DNA of 64,000 bases from Ktedonobacteraceae bacterium (GTDB lineage: Bacteria; Chloroflexota; Ktedonobacteria; Ktedonobacterales; Ktedonobacteraceae). Below are positions 9,410-18,874 of this stretch, piece by piece. The translations under genes and the position numbers were made by a program. The stretch lies in assembly GCA_035653615.1 (NCBI GenBank), contig DASRBN010000004.1, positions 1-64,000 of the forward strand, given 5' to 3'. Below the pieces are notes generated by a model. It was not told the DNA's origin. It made no database searches and saw only the letters and a list, made by a program, of their open reading frames with translations. Positions within the stretch are counted from its first letter, which is position 1. Every line of letters begins with the position of its first letter.

Positions 9410-10648
9410 ATGACGACTTCGCCCGCGAACCAGCCGGGGCCATTCCCTTTTCGCTTTTTTGAAGGCCAGTTTACAGAAAATCCTTACCCTATGCTTGCCA
9501 ACATGCGGGCAATGGGAGCCATCGTGGAAATTCCTCTTCCCTATGGCGACGGTATGAAGGCCTGGATGGTGACGCGCATGGAGGAAGCAGTACAGGTACT
9601 TAAGGATAGGCGCTTCACGGTTGATCGCTCCGCGGTTTTCGGCGAACGCTATTCAAAAGGAACAGACCAGCAGTTCAATCGGGGGCCGGGCTTCTTAAAC
9701 CATTCCATGATTATGGTCGATGAGCCGGACCATCGCCGCCTGCGAGGACTGGTTTCTAAAGCGTTCACCCCGAAGTACATTGCAGGCCTGCGACCCGACA
9801 TCCAGCAGATCGCGGACGAGTTGCTCGATAAGGTTCAGGAGCAGGGCAGCATGGACCTGGTGAGTGATTTTGCCTATCCGCTGCCCATCAATGTCATTTC
9901 GGACATGCTCGGCGTCCCACGCGAAAACCGCGCGTACATCCGCGAATGGTCGCAGGCATTGGCCGGCGGCGGCAATTACAGCAGGGAGCAACGCCGCGAT
10001 CTCATGTACGCATTCTCCGACTATGTCGCGCAGCTGGTGGCCGAAAAGAGGCGGCACCCGCAGGATGACCTGATCAGCCATCTTATCACGCAAGAAGACG
10101 AAGGTGACCACCTCAGCGAGTCTGAATTGCTTTCTATGGTCGGCCTGCTCATCTTTGCCGGGCACGAGACAACTTCTAACCTGATCGGCATCGGCACACT
10201 GATGCTGCTGGATCACCCCGACCAGTTAGAAAAGTTGAAAGCAGACCCCAGCCTGGTGCCGTCAGCGGTAGAAGAGCTGTTGCGCTATAATGGGCCGGTT
10301 GCTGCGCCCATGCCACGCTTTGCCCTGGAAGATATCGAGCTGGGCGGGCAGCACTTCCACAAAGGTGATCTTGTACTCATCATGCTCGCCTCAGCGGACC
10401 GCGACGAGACGTTCTTTACGGACCCCGAAGAGCTGGATATCGCCCGCAACCTGAATCGTCACATCGCCTTCGGACAGGGCATTCATATCTGCCTGGGTGC
10501 CCCCCTGGCTCGGCTCGAAGGAGACATCGCCTTTACCACGCTGCTGCGGCGCATGCCCAACCTGCGGCTCAATGTACCTCGTGATACTATCACCTGGCGC
10601 GGCGGTTTCAACCTGCGCGGGCTTGTCAGCTTGCCGGTAGCATTTTAA
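9410..10648 (+). CDS. Cytochrome P450
   Basis: A 412-residue soluble bacterial P450. Key motifs are all present: the I-helix oxygen-activation motif AGHETT (250-255), the K-helix ExxR (E289-R292) and the heme loop FGQGIHICLG with the thiolate ligand C361. It would hydroxylate or epoxidise a small organic substrate using electrons from a ferredoxin system not encoded here. ATG 9410 is chosen over an in-frame start at 9353, which lies inside the preceding gene, because GGAAAGGA (9393-9400) precedes it. The 16-nt gap to the flavoprotein-FHA gene implies co-transcription. The substrate cannot be read from sequence. Confidence 0.95.
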   Translation: MTTSPANQPGPFPFRFFEGQFTENPYPMLANMRAMGAIVEIPLPYGDGMKAWMVTRMEEAVQVLKDRRFTVDRSAVFGERYSKGTDQQFNRGPGFLNHSMIMVDEPDHRRLRGLVSKAFTPKYIAGLRPDIQQIADELLDKVQEQGSMDLVSDFAYPLPINVISDMLGVPRENRAYIREWSQALAGGGNYSREQRRDLMYAFSDYVAQLVAEKRRHPQDDLISHLITQEDEGDHLSESELLSMVGLLIFAGHETTSNLIGIGTLMLLDHPDQLEKLKADPSLVPSAVEELLRYNGPVAAPMPRFALEDIELGGQHFHKGDLVLIMLASADRDETFFTDPEELDIARNLNRHIAFGQGIHICLGAPLARLEGDIAFTTLLRRMPNLRLNVPRDTITWRGGFNLRGLVSLPVAF

Positions 10649-10692
10649 ACAAGGTCAATACGTTGCTGCATGGCGCGCAAACGATGCTTGTG

Positions 10693-10866
10693 GAGCCGAT
10701 AAATTGGGACATTCATAGGCCACTCTCAGTCCCGACGATGCCACGTGGGCCGATCAATCGGGACCTACGGTCGGGCATTCCCCGCGGCGAAGCCGCGTAG
10801 GGGCCGGGCAGTCCTGTCTGGGGGACAGGCATACCGTACACACCGCCGATTCATCGGCCTTCGTGG
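10693..10866. repeat. Composite dispersed repeat, family 1
   Basis: This gap between convergent genes is packed with modules: GGGCCGATCAATCGGGACC near 10748, a CCGCGGCGAAGCCGCG hairpin near 10782, GTCCTGTCTGGGGGACAGGC near 10811 and ACCGCCGATTCATCGGCC near 10843. The same modules, inverted and reordered, occur at 17.03-17.28 kb. Being between convergent genes it may also terminate transcription. Confidence 0.75.
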
Positions 10867-10896
10867 AGAGCGGCAATAATTTGTGAAAATCCACTA

Positions 10897-13071
10897 TCAG
10901 CCCTCCTCGAGTACCGGCAGAAAAACAGAAAACGTCGCGCCCTCACCCTTGCGACTATAGACCTCTATTCTGCCCTGGTGTTGCTCCACGATCTCTTTTG
11001 AGATATGCAATCCAATTCCCAGGCCGGGATAGGTTCTTTCCGCCGGGTCGGTGACCTGGTAGAAACGTTCAAAGATTTTTTGCTGGTAGACCTGGTCGAT
11101 GCCAATGCCAAAATCCTGCACGCGCACGACGGCATATTCAGCATCTCGTGCGACATGCACTACCACCCTGTTTGCCTGTGGAGAGTATTTAACGGCATTC
11201 GTCAGCAAATTGATCATCACCTGCCCAAGCCGGTCCCTGTCTCCAAAGACCTGCGCCCCAGCTTTTCCCTCGATAGCTATACGGTGGGTTGGAGTAGCCG
11301 CCTGCACATTTTCCACCGTTTCCGCGATAAACGTGTCCAGGTCGAAAGCCGCCAGTTGAAATTCCAGCTTGCCCAATTGTATGCGCGAGAGGTCCAGCAA
11401 ATCGCTGACGAGCCTGGTCAGCTTATCAAGCTGTGCCTCCATGCGTGTGAGATAATGCAGCGCCTGGTCATCGCCTTGCTTGCGCAGGCGGCGCCGTAAC
11501 ACGTAGGCAAAACCCTTAAGGCTGGTGACCGGGGTCTTCAGTTCATGACTGGCCAGGCTAATGAACTCATCCTTGCGATGCTCCTCCAGCACGCGTTCGG
11601 TAATATCGTGCAAAATCGTGATCGCGAAAAGCGCGTTCCCCTGTTCATCATAGATCGGACTCGATTTGACGAGAGACCAGCGTTCAGGAGGTCCGTTCTC
11701 CTTCTCAGTATAGCCAATCGTTGCCTGCGCCTCGCGTTCGCCGCCCAGCACGCGCCTATGGGGCAGTTGAGCAAGAGGGAATCGTTGCCCCTGTTCGTCC
11801 GTGAGCCTGAATCTGTTGACGGGCTCCAGTGGCTGGGCCCGTCGCAGGTCCTGTACCGAGGCATAGCCGCTCATGCGCGCCGCCGCTTCATTCGCATAAA
11901 TAATCTGGCTGTTTCTATCATAGACGATAATGCCATCGGCAACACCTTGCAGGATAACCTCCAATTGATCGCGCGCCTGCCGGACTTCCTGGTACAGCCG
12001 CGCATTATCCAGCGCGACTCCTGCCCGCCGGCCAACTTCTTCCGCCAGCGCCAGGTCACGCTCGTTATACCTCCTGCCCGATTCGGTAGAGACGAATGTA
12101 ACCACACCGGTCGTCTTTCCGCGCGCAACCAGGGGTACCAGCATCACCGAATTGTAGCCAATCTGCCGCGCGATGGCAAGTTCCTCCTCGCTGCGGGCGC
12201 CGGCCACCAGCATCTCATCCGTAATCTGCGGATAGAGTTCGGATCGACCGGTACGTACGACGTTGGGAGTGCCGGCAGGGGCATCATAATCGATGGGAAA
12301 TTTCTCGCGTAACGCCCTTGCCCATTGCACCTGCTCCGGGTCCTGGTGTTCGAGTACGACCAGTTCAAAATGCCCCTGGGCATCTAACAGATCTACCGCG
12401 AACCAATCGGCCAGCCGTGGCACAATCAGGCGCGCAATATTGGCCAGCGTCTCCGAATAATCCAGGCTCGAAGAAAGCACTTTGCTGACTTCGGTCAGAA
12501 AACGCTCTTGCTCCTCTGCCTCTTGCAGTTGCCTGGCCATGGTCTTCTGGCGCGTGATATCGCGAGCAATTTTTGCTCCGCCGATTACTCTTCCCTGCGC
12601 ATCCCTGATAGGTGAAATACTGAGCGATACATCAATGAATCTACCATCTTTCGTGACGCGTACCGTTTCATAATGCTCGATGCGCAGGCCCTTGCGCAGC
12701 CTGGCAAGAATCTCGTCCTCTTCTTTGTGCCGGTCGGGAGGAATAATGAGCGTGATATGCCGTCCAACGGCCTCCTCAGCGCTATAGCCAAAGAGTTTTT
12801 CCGCCGCGCGATTCCAGCTGGTGATGATGCCATCGAGGGTTTTACTGACAATAGCATCATCCGAAGAGGTGACAATAGCGGCCAGTAGTTTTTGCGCCTC
12901 CTCTGCCCGTTTTCGCTCAGCAATCTCGTCAGAACTGGCCGGTGCGGTATCAAAATATGTCATGGCAGCTGAAGTTGTAGGCGGAAGCAGAGGCGGGGAA
13001 TTATCAGGCAATCCCTCATACATAACCTGGTGAAGTGCATCCTGGCTCTCAAACTGGTCATCCGGCATCAT
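10897..13071 (-). CDS. PAS-GAF-PAS sensor histidine kinase
   Basis: A 724-residue kinase with no clear membrane segment. Domains in order: PAS 62-175, GAF 195-360, PAS 366-495, HisKA with phospho-acceptor H509 in SLASHELKTPV, and HATPase_c with the N box (NLLTNAVKYSP), G1 (DFGIGID) and G2 (GLGIGL). It should autophosphorylate in response to a cytoplasmic redox or ligand cue and pass phosphate to a receiver not encoded next to it. Orphan receivers occur at 5.1 and 50.6 kb. The start is set at ATG 13071 (a second ATG follows at 13068): AGAAGGGG precedes it, and the 35 extra upstream codons show no homology. No receiver or HTH is fused. Confidence 0.93.
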   Translation of the reverse strand: MMPDDQFESQDALHQVMYEGLPDNSPPLLPPTTSAAMTYFDTAPASSDEIAERKRAEEAQKLLAAIVTSSDDAIVSKTLDGIITSWNRAAEKLFGYSAEEAVGRHITLIIPPDRHKEEDEILARLRKGLRIEHYETVRVTKDGRFIDVSLSISPIRDAQGRVIGGAKIARDITRQKTMARQLQEAEEQERFLTEVSKVLSSSLDYSETLANIARLIVPRLADWFAVDLLDAQGHFELVVLEHQDPEQVQWARALREKFPIDYDAPAGTPNVVRTGRSELYPQITDEMLVAGARSEEELAIARQIGYNSVMLVPLVARGKTTGVVTFVSTESGRRYNERDLALAEEVGRRAGVALDNARLYQEVRQARDQLEVILQGVADGIIVYDRNSQIIYANEAAARMSGYASVQDLRRAQPLEPVNRFRLTDEQGQRFPLAQLPHRRVLGGEREAQATIGYTEKENGPPERWSLVKSSPIYDEQGNALFAITILHDITERVLEEHRKDEFISLASHELKTPVTSLKGFAYVLRRRLRKQGDDQALHYLTRMEAQLDKLTRLVSDLLDLSRIQLGKLEFQLAAFDLDTFIAETVENVQAATPTHRIAIEGKAGAQVFGDRDRLGQVMINLLTNAVKYSPQANRVVVHVARDAEYAVVRVQDFGIGIDQVYQQKIFERFYQVTDPAERTYPGLGIGLHISKEIVEQHQGRIEVYSRKGEGATFSVFLPVLEEG

Positions 13072-13401
13072 GTATACCCCTTCTACATAAAGAGCTGGGA
13101 CCTGTCCTCGTAAAACATATCTTTGACGTACTATACCATTATTGCCGTTCCCTAGCAATAGAAAGAGCGCGAGCAACAGCCGGATACCCTGGCTCCTGCT
13201 GGCGCGACCTTTCTACACATGCTCTAGCAGACAAACTGAAGCTACTATGATCCGAGAAGAGCAAAATCCATTCAGGTTATTTTGTTCTATTTTGTGCGAA
13301 GATGTGTTAAGATGTATTTGATAAGCAAACGTATATGATTTTCAACGACCAATTGGACTCCGGGCGGACAGGCCCCAGGCGCTGTCCCTACTGGGTGCTG
13401 G

Positions 13402-14661
13402 GTGTCAGGCATGCTTGCAACATATTTCAGGCGCTATAGAGCTTTTATCTTGATCGCGCTACCGGTTATCGGAATGCTCCTGATCGGGCTGGTGCGGGTG
13501 ACGGATCCGCAGGCTCAGACGCTGGTCTATCTGAATTCGACGATTTTATCTCAACAGGCGCAGCAGGATATATCAGATGCTCGCCTGCTGCATGGGCAAC
13601 TGGCCTCGTTGGGTTGGATAGTGGGATACGATTGCCAGCGCAGCCTGCAGGCATACATGAAGACCGCGGCTACCAATCCCGACGCTGCCCTGGTCGGCAC
13701 GGGCTGGCTCGATCCCACGGATGGTCATTTGATCAACGGCCAGCGCAATAGCTGCATGCCGGGCAGCACCAGCATGGATAATGTCGTGCAGCTCATTCAC
13801 AGCAAAGGCGGCATGGCCTATCTGACCATTACTATGGATACAGCTGATGCCGGTGCGTGGACATCGCAGCAGCAATCGGACTATATCGCCAGGGCCGCGC
13901 GCGATAATAGTTTGATCGAGCCGATCATCCGCGAAGTACAGCGCCTTAACTATGATGGTGTGATTATGGACCTGGAGGGCAGCGATGCGGCCTACCCCAA
14001 CATCCAGCAGCTTTTCGCCACCTACAACCAGCACATATGGGCCTTGCTCAAGCCCCTGCACAAGCTCTACGGCATTGCGCTCATCCACAAAGTGAGCGAT
14101 TCCGACGCCTATTATCACCTCAACGCGTTCGAGAACTGGTCGCTGCTGGGGCATTGCGCCGATTTCATGGTCATTATGGCGGTCGATCAATCCTACTTCA
14201 CGCCTGGCCCCACAGTCAGCGTCCCCTGGTTGCAACAACTGCTGGCCTACCAACTGAAGACCATGCCGCAGATGGTGCCACATACGATCTGGGAGCTGCC
14301 GCTCTATGGCGCTTCGTGGCATCTATCGGGCGGCAAGTGGATATACGATGGGCCAGATTATGACGATGCCCGGGCGTTTGTGTCACAACTCGATCCCGCG
14401 GAAATTGATGCCGCTGCCAGCAATCTACACGATTCCACCAGCGCCCATGTTGTCTACACCGACACATCCGGGGTAGAACACGCGCTGTGGTATCCTACGG
14501 CCCAGAACCTCTACTACATCATTACAAACTTCCAGCAGATATTGAAGAAGACTCCGCAATTCCAGAACAGGTATCTCCAGGTTGCTTTCTGGTACCGCGC
14601 GACCTGGGAGCCAACCGCCCTCTGGCCGATGCTCGCTAAAGTATTGCCTGCTGCTCCGTAA
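13402..14661 (+). CDS. Exported GH18-like glycosidase or cortex-lytic-type protein
   Basis: Starts at GTG 13402 or, nine bases on, ATG 13411; the ribosome site is weak. A hydrophobic segment (about residues 14-31) after an Arg-rich start indicates a signal anchor or signal peptide. The remainder resembles the TIM barrel of GH18/YaaH-type enzymes: QRLNYDGVIMDLEG (182-193) matches the DGxxxDxE catalytic strand, with D190 and acid E192 retained and the first Asp at D185. Family members cut N-acetylglucosamine polymers such as peptidoglycan or chitin; some are inactive binders. It stands alone, with 71 nt to a PQQ lipoprotein in the same direction, so a cell-surface operon is possible. Confidence 0.7.
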   Translation: MSGMLATYFRRYRAFILIALPVIGMLLIGLVRVTDPQAQTLVYLNSTILSQQAQQDISDARLLHGQLASLGWIVGYDCQRSLQAYMKTAATNPDAALVGTGWLDPTDGHLINGQRNSCMPGSTSMDNVVQLIHSKGGMAYLTITMDTADAGAWTSQQQSDYIARAARDNSLIEPIIREVQRLNYDGVIMDLEGSDAAYPNIQQLFATYNQHIWALLKPLHKLYGIALIHKVSDSDAYYHLNAFENWSLLGHCADFMVIMAVDQSYFTPGPTVSVPWLQQLLAYQLKTMPQMVPHTIWELPLYGASWHLSGGKWIYDGPDYDDARAFVSQLDPAEIDAAASNLHDSTSAHVVYTDTSGVEHALWYPTAQNLYYIITNFQQILKKTPQFQNRYLQVAFWYRATWEPTALWPMLAKVLPAAP

Positions 14662-14732
14662 ATCTTTCTTTGCGACACGGCAGTATAATAGGTGAACTGG
14701 TAATTTGCGGTGGCTAAAAAGGAGATTCACGT

Positions 14733-16139
14733 TTGAAAACATACATCCGGCGGAAACGCTGTTTCATATGGCCTACCATGCTGGCGCTGCTCATTGTCCT
14801 GACGAGCTGCGGCGGCTTCCCATCCTCGAATTCGTCCACTCCTCAACCAACGCTCGTAATTTCTCCCGTGCCATCGTCGGGTTCCACCACAACAGGCAGC
14901 GATTGGACGATGTATCATAATGACAACACGCGCACAGGTTATATCGCAAATGCGCCCGATCCCGGAAGCCTGGCGAAGAGATGGTCTACCAACCTGGATG
15001 GCGCTGTCTACGCCGAACCGCTGGTCGTCAATGGGCACGTGATCGTTGCCACCGAGGGCGATTCGCTGTACTCGCTCGACGCCAATACGGGGCGGGTGCT
15101 CTGGCATACAAATGTGGGCACGCCGGTTCCGCTCTCTGATCTTCCATGTGGGGATATCGACCCGCTGGGCATCACGGGCACGCCGGTCTACGACCCACAA
15201 ACGCAACTGGTTTACGCGGTAGCCGAGGTTACCGGGTACTCGCATATCCTGGTAGGTGTCGATGTAAACACGGGCAAGGTACGAGTGCGCCAGCCGGTTG
15301 ACGCTCCTGGCATGGATGCTCGCGCGCATCAGCAGCGCGCGGCGCTCGCGCTTGCCAATGGCATGGTCTACATCGCTTACGGCGGACTGGATGGCGATTG
15401 CAGCGACTATACCGGTCGCGTCGTTGCTTTACACACCAGCGGGCAGGGACCCTTGCTGGTCTACACGATTCCTACGTCACGCGAGGGCGGCATCTGGGCG
15501 CCACCAGGTCCGTCCGTCGATGCTAGCGGCAATATCTATGTCTCGGTAGGCAATGGCGCGTCCACCGGTGGAAACTGGGATCATAGCGACTCGGTGCTCA
15601 AACTCTCGCCTACCCTGCAATTAGAGGATGGCTTTGCTCCTCAACAATGGGCGCGGGACAATGCAGGTGATGCCGACCTCGGCTCAATGGGTCCCGTACT
15701 ACTGCCGGGAGGGCTTATTTATGCCGACGGGAAATCGAGCAACGCCTACCTGTTGAACGCCAATCACCTTGGAGGGGTTGGCGGCCAGGTCGCGCAGGCC
15801 TCTGTCTGCACGGCATTTGGAGGAGCTGCTGTGCAAGGCTCAACCATCATAGTTCCATGCGTTGATGGAATCCGGCAGGTTATCATTGGGGCAGGAAATC
15901 AGATAACCGTTGGCTGGCACGCTTCGGGGCTGATACCCGGTTCGCCCATTATCGGCGGCCACACGGTCTATAGCATTAACTCTAACGGGACGCTCTACGC
16001 TCTCAACATGTCCGATGGCAGTATTGTGGCCTCGCTATCCGTAGGTCAGACATCGCGTTTCGCAACACCTACGCTGTTCGATGGGATGATCCTCGTTGGC
16101 ACATTGTCAGGCGTAGTTGCGGTCAGAATCAATTCCTGA
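14733..16139 (+). CDS. PQQ-repeat beta-propeller lipoprotein
   Basis: TTG 14733 is taken as start because AAAGGAG lies 8 nt upstream and the signal sequence begins there. The product has a basic N-terminus, a hydrophobic core and a lipobox ending at C26 (LTSC), so it should be lipidated on the outer face of the membrane. A Ser/Thr/Pro-rich linker is followed by a propeller with repeated 'LDGAVYAEPLVVNG..LYSLDANTGRVLWH' and 'YALNMSDGSIV' blades. Such proteins resemble quinoprotein propellers but mostly lack catalytic residues and serve as scaffolds or binders. Length (468) fits a complete propeller, unlike the truncated relative at 5.8 kb. Confidence 0.85.
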   Translation: MKTYIRRKRCFIWPTMLALLIVLTSCGGFPSSNSSTPQPTLVISPVPSSGSTTTGSDWTMYHNDNTRTGYIANAPDPGSLAKRWSTNLDGAVYAEPLVVNGHVIVATEGDSLYSLDANTGRVLWHTNVGTPVPLSDLPCGDIDPLGITGTPVYDPQTQLVYAVAEVTGYSHILVGVDVNTGKVRVRQPVDAPGMDARAHQQRAALALANGMVYIAYGGLDGDCSDYTGRVVALHTSGQGPLLVYTIPTSREGGIWAPPGPSVDASGNIYVSVGNGASTGGNWDHSDSVLKLSPTLQLEDGFAPQQWARDNAGDADLGSMGPVLLPGGLIYADGKSSNAYLLNANHLGGVGGQVAQASVCTAFGGAAVQGSTIIVPCVDGIRQVIIGAGNQITVGWHASGLIPGSPIIGGHTVYSINSNGTLYALNMSDGSIVASLSVGQTSRFATPTLFDGMILVGTLSGVVAVRINS

Positions 16140-16307
16140 CGGGAGTTGGAGGGCAATAACCCTTTTAGTGAAGGCACAAACCCTTATGGAACCATTGGTT
16201 ATGGCGACTCGACAACCTTGGGGCTTCTATAACGTATTAATTATACACAGGCACGTTACTGTCAACGTAATCGCTGCAAGGAAGCGATGAAAGGAGATTA
16301 TTCCGTT

Positions 16308-16991
16308 ATGAGCAACGAGTTTACCTCGAGTGATAAAGAGCGAGAGAAGCGGGGTCCGCAGACATGGGAGGCCAGCTTTGGCCGCAGCCGTTTTCGCGCG
16401 CAGTGGAATCGGGAGCCGGGACGCGTGTGGTTCCATTTCCAGGGGCCATTTGTAGAGGAAAATGATCCTGATGGCATGGGCACCCCCTTTACGCCCGACT
16501 TCGGTATCGAATGGGAGCGTGGAAAAATACCCCACACTTATGGTGAATACGACGAGCGTCTCGACGATATTCGCGAGAAGGCCGAAAAGGCGGCGCGGCG
16601 CACGGCGGAGCGTGCCCGAGGTTATGCCGAGCGCGCCTCAAAGCACATGCGCGACAGGGACTGGGATGCTATAGAGCATGAGATGAGATCAGCCGTGGAT
16701 AAGGCCATGGAAGAGCTTGAGAAGACGCTCAGAAGGCTGCGCCTCGAGTGGGAAAAACGCCAGGAGGAGGCGCAGGCCGCCGCCAAGAAAACCCGGGCGC
16801 AGCGCGTACCCGTTGAGTACGAAGTGAGCGAGGAACCATCCGCGGACGAAGGCGCCGGTACCATGAACACCCCCTCGTCAAGATTCACCAGCCAGGAACG
16901 CGATGAGATGCGGCGCAATATCCTCGCGGAGTTGGCAACTGGCAGCATCACTTTAGATGAAGCCGAGCGCCGCCTGCGCGACCTGGGCTAA
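16308..16991 (+). CDS. Coiled-coil protein with SHOCT-like C-terminus
   Basis: ATG 16308 follows AAAGGAG (16290-16296) at an ideal distance; an in-frame start at 16287 lies before that site and is rejected. The 227-residue protein has no signal peptide. Its first part (WEASFGRSRFRAQW..RVWFHFQGPF) is unfamiliar, residues ~85-165 form a highly charged helix or coiled coil, and the end (RDEMRRNILAELATGSITLD, EAERRLRDLG) resembles SHOCT, a short C-terminal oligomerisation motif. The function is unknown. It stands alone before a repeat-rich gap. Confidence 0.7.
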   Translation: MSNEFTSSDKEREKRGPQTWEASFGRSRFRAQWNREPGRVWFHFQGPFVEENDPDGMGTPFTPDFGIEWERGKIPHTYGEYDERLDDIREKAEKAARRTAERARGYAERASKHMRDRDWDAIEHEMRSAVDKAMEELEKTLRRLRLEWEKRQEEAQAAAKKTRAQRVPVEYEVSEEPSADEGAGTMNTPSSRFTSQERDEMRRNILAELATGSITLDEAERRLRDLG

Positions 16992-17032
16992 AGCAGCATT
17001 GCTTTAAAGATCTGATAGACAGGTACCCATAG

Positions 17033-17284
17033 AGGCCGATACATCGGCGGTGTGTACGATACATCGGCCCCTACGGCTCCGCCGCGATGGAAGGCCGATC
17101 AATCGGCGGTGGGCGCGGTATGCCTGTCCCCCAGACAGGACCGCCCGGCCCCTACGGCTCCCGTGGCGATGGAATGCATATCCCACGGCGGAGCCGTAGG
17201 CCCCGATTGATCGCGGGCACCGCCGATGTATCGGCCCGCGTTCATTACTGGAACCGCTGGTAAAACTCATTATCGGCCCCTACG
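17033..17284. repeat. Composite dispersed repeat, family 1 (largest copy)
   Basis: At least four GCCGAT-core palindromes (17035, 17093, and inverted copies near 17204 and 17225) alternate with GGCCCCTACGGCTC blocks and the CGGTATGCCTGTCCCCCAG block that is inverted at 10.8 kb. The outer edge carries AAAACTCATTATCGGCC, also seen at 22.32 kb. The gap 16992-17352 between convergent genes contains nothing else. Confidence 0.75.
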
Positions 17285-17352
17285 TCGTTTCCATAGGTAC
17301 TTCACGCATCCAACTACCTGGGGTCACCACAATGCCGGCATGCTTGTTTCCG

Positions 17353-18552
17353 CTAACTATACTGCTCGGTCAACGTCAACTCGTCGCTCTGGCTATTATA
17401 ATAGGACCCCACGGCCCACAGCGTACCGCTATGTGGTACCTTGGCCAGTCCGTATAGCATACTGATATTCGAGGGGTTCGGGCTGGAAACGACACTCCAT
17501 GTTTTGCCATTCCAATGTTCTATCAGTGTACTGGTGTTCCCCTGACCATCGTAATCATCCCCCACAATCCAGGTGCTTTTCGTTGAGAGAGCGACAATAC
17601 TGTACAGTTGACTGCCAACTCCAACCGCAGGCAGTGTGACCACGCTCCAGGAAGTGCCATTCCAGGCTTCGACCAGGGTCTGCGTATTAGTACCATCAAA
17701 CGTATATCCGGCAGCTATCAGGTTGCTCGTGCCGGGCACGGAACTTAGACTGAGCAAAACATTGTTGTTGGAAGCCGGGCTTGGGCTACTGACGATGCTC
17801 CACTGCGTACCGTCCCAATGCTCAACCAGCGTATATCCGGGCGACTCAATGCCATTGTCGTATGAGCCAACCGCCCAGGCATCCGTGGCGGAAAAGGCGG
17901 TGATGCTGTTGAGGAAACTGTGCTGGGAGCCGCTGGGATAGGCCACAGGAACCTGGCTCCACTTCGTCCCATTCCAGTGTTCGATCAACGCGGCATTCGG
18001 CATTTGACTGCTTTGATAGTAATTGCCAACCGCCCAGGCATCAGTGGTTGAAAGAGCCGCAACTCCAGAGAAGACGGATGAGTTGACGACGGCGGTGGAG
18101 ATAATCTTCCAGCGGGTCCCGTTCCACAACTCCGCCAACCCCTGCTGGCCATGCTTGCTGGTTGACCATGTACCTGCTGCCCACAATTGGTGTGTTCCAG
18201 GGATGGTGGCTATGGCGTTGAACTCGCTAAATGTGCTGGAAGGTGGAGTTGAAACGATGCTCCATGTACTGCCATTCCAGTGCTCGACGATCGGATTAAG
18301 CGGTGAGGGTAAGTACTGTACCTGCCCAACCGCCCACACATCGCTGGCCGAAAACGCGGCCACGCCGCTGAACAAATTGTACGTTGCCGAAGTGCTGGGG
18401 CTGGAAACGATCTGCCACGATTTGCTCTCATGTACCAATCTAGATGTAGAGGCAGCCTGTACAGTTCTGCCACCGGCAAGCAGAACCACGACCATCATCA
18501 TGAGAAGAGTTGCGCCTGTTATGCGCAAGCGAGGGGTAATTTCCTGATGCAT
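17353..18552 (-). CDS. Secreted beta-propeller protein with VWAVG repeats
   Basis: A 399-residue protein with a signal peptide (residues ~1-33, TVQAAS cleavage region) and six or seven repeats of about 50 residues. Each reads roughly W.IVSSPSP...L..VAA.S..DVWAVG....VEHWNGT.W. The repeat predicts a Kelch-like or WD-like propeller exposed outside the cell; a catalytic role is not suggested. ATG 18552 is preceded by AAAAGGGAAAA. The divergent neighbour is a DinB-family gene. Such proteins tend to occur as many copies in Ktedonobacteria (general knowledge, not tested here). Confidence 0.85.
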   Translation of the reverse strand: MHQEITPRLRITGATLLMMMVVVLLAGGRTVQAASTSRLVHESKSWQIVSSPSTSATYNLFSGVAAFSASDVWAVGQVQYLPSPLNPIVEHWNGSTWSIVSTPPSSTFSEFNAIATIPGTHQLWAAGTWSTSKHGQQGLAELWNGTRWKIISTAVVNSSVFSGVAALSTTDAWAVGNYYQSSQMPNAALIEHWNGTKWSQVPVAYPSGSQHSFLNSITAFSATDAWAVGSYDNGIESPGYTLVEHWDGTQWSIVSSPSPASNNNVLLSLSSVPGTSNLIAAGYTFDGTNTQTLVEAWNGTSWSVVTLPAVGVGSQLYSIVALSTKSTWIVGDDYDGQGNTSTLIEHWNGKTWSVVSSPNPSNISMLYGLAKVPHSGTLWAVGSYYNSQSDELTLTEQYS

Positions 18553-18874
18553 ACATTTTTCCCTTTTGATTTGAAACGAACCTGGTAAGAACTTTTTCGG
18601 AGTTGATCAGAATAGAGGGACACTCAAAAATTGAGTAGCATACAGGACGGCGAAGAGAAACTTTTCTTCACTGAGGAGTTTACACCTTCCTGCATGTTCA
18701 GCATGTGATTTTCTTCACAAGTGGGCAGTGAAACAGGTCACAATTTGGATGAGTTGGAGCTTGATCTGGATTCAATGAATCACATACATTCCTCCCATTT
18801 CCCACTATTTAGGACCGATTCTTACCGCTTTTTGTGGTAGCATGTGAGTAAAGTAGCAGAAAGGAATAGACTCT
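18553..18874. other. Divergent promoter region with two short palindromes
   Basis: No gene fits in these 322 bases. Two operator-like inverted repeats stand out: ACTCAAAAATTGAGT (18628-18642) and GATTCAATGAATC near 18770. They could serve either divergent gene; no regulator is known. Confidence 0.4.
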
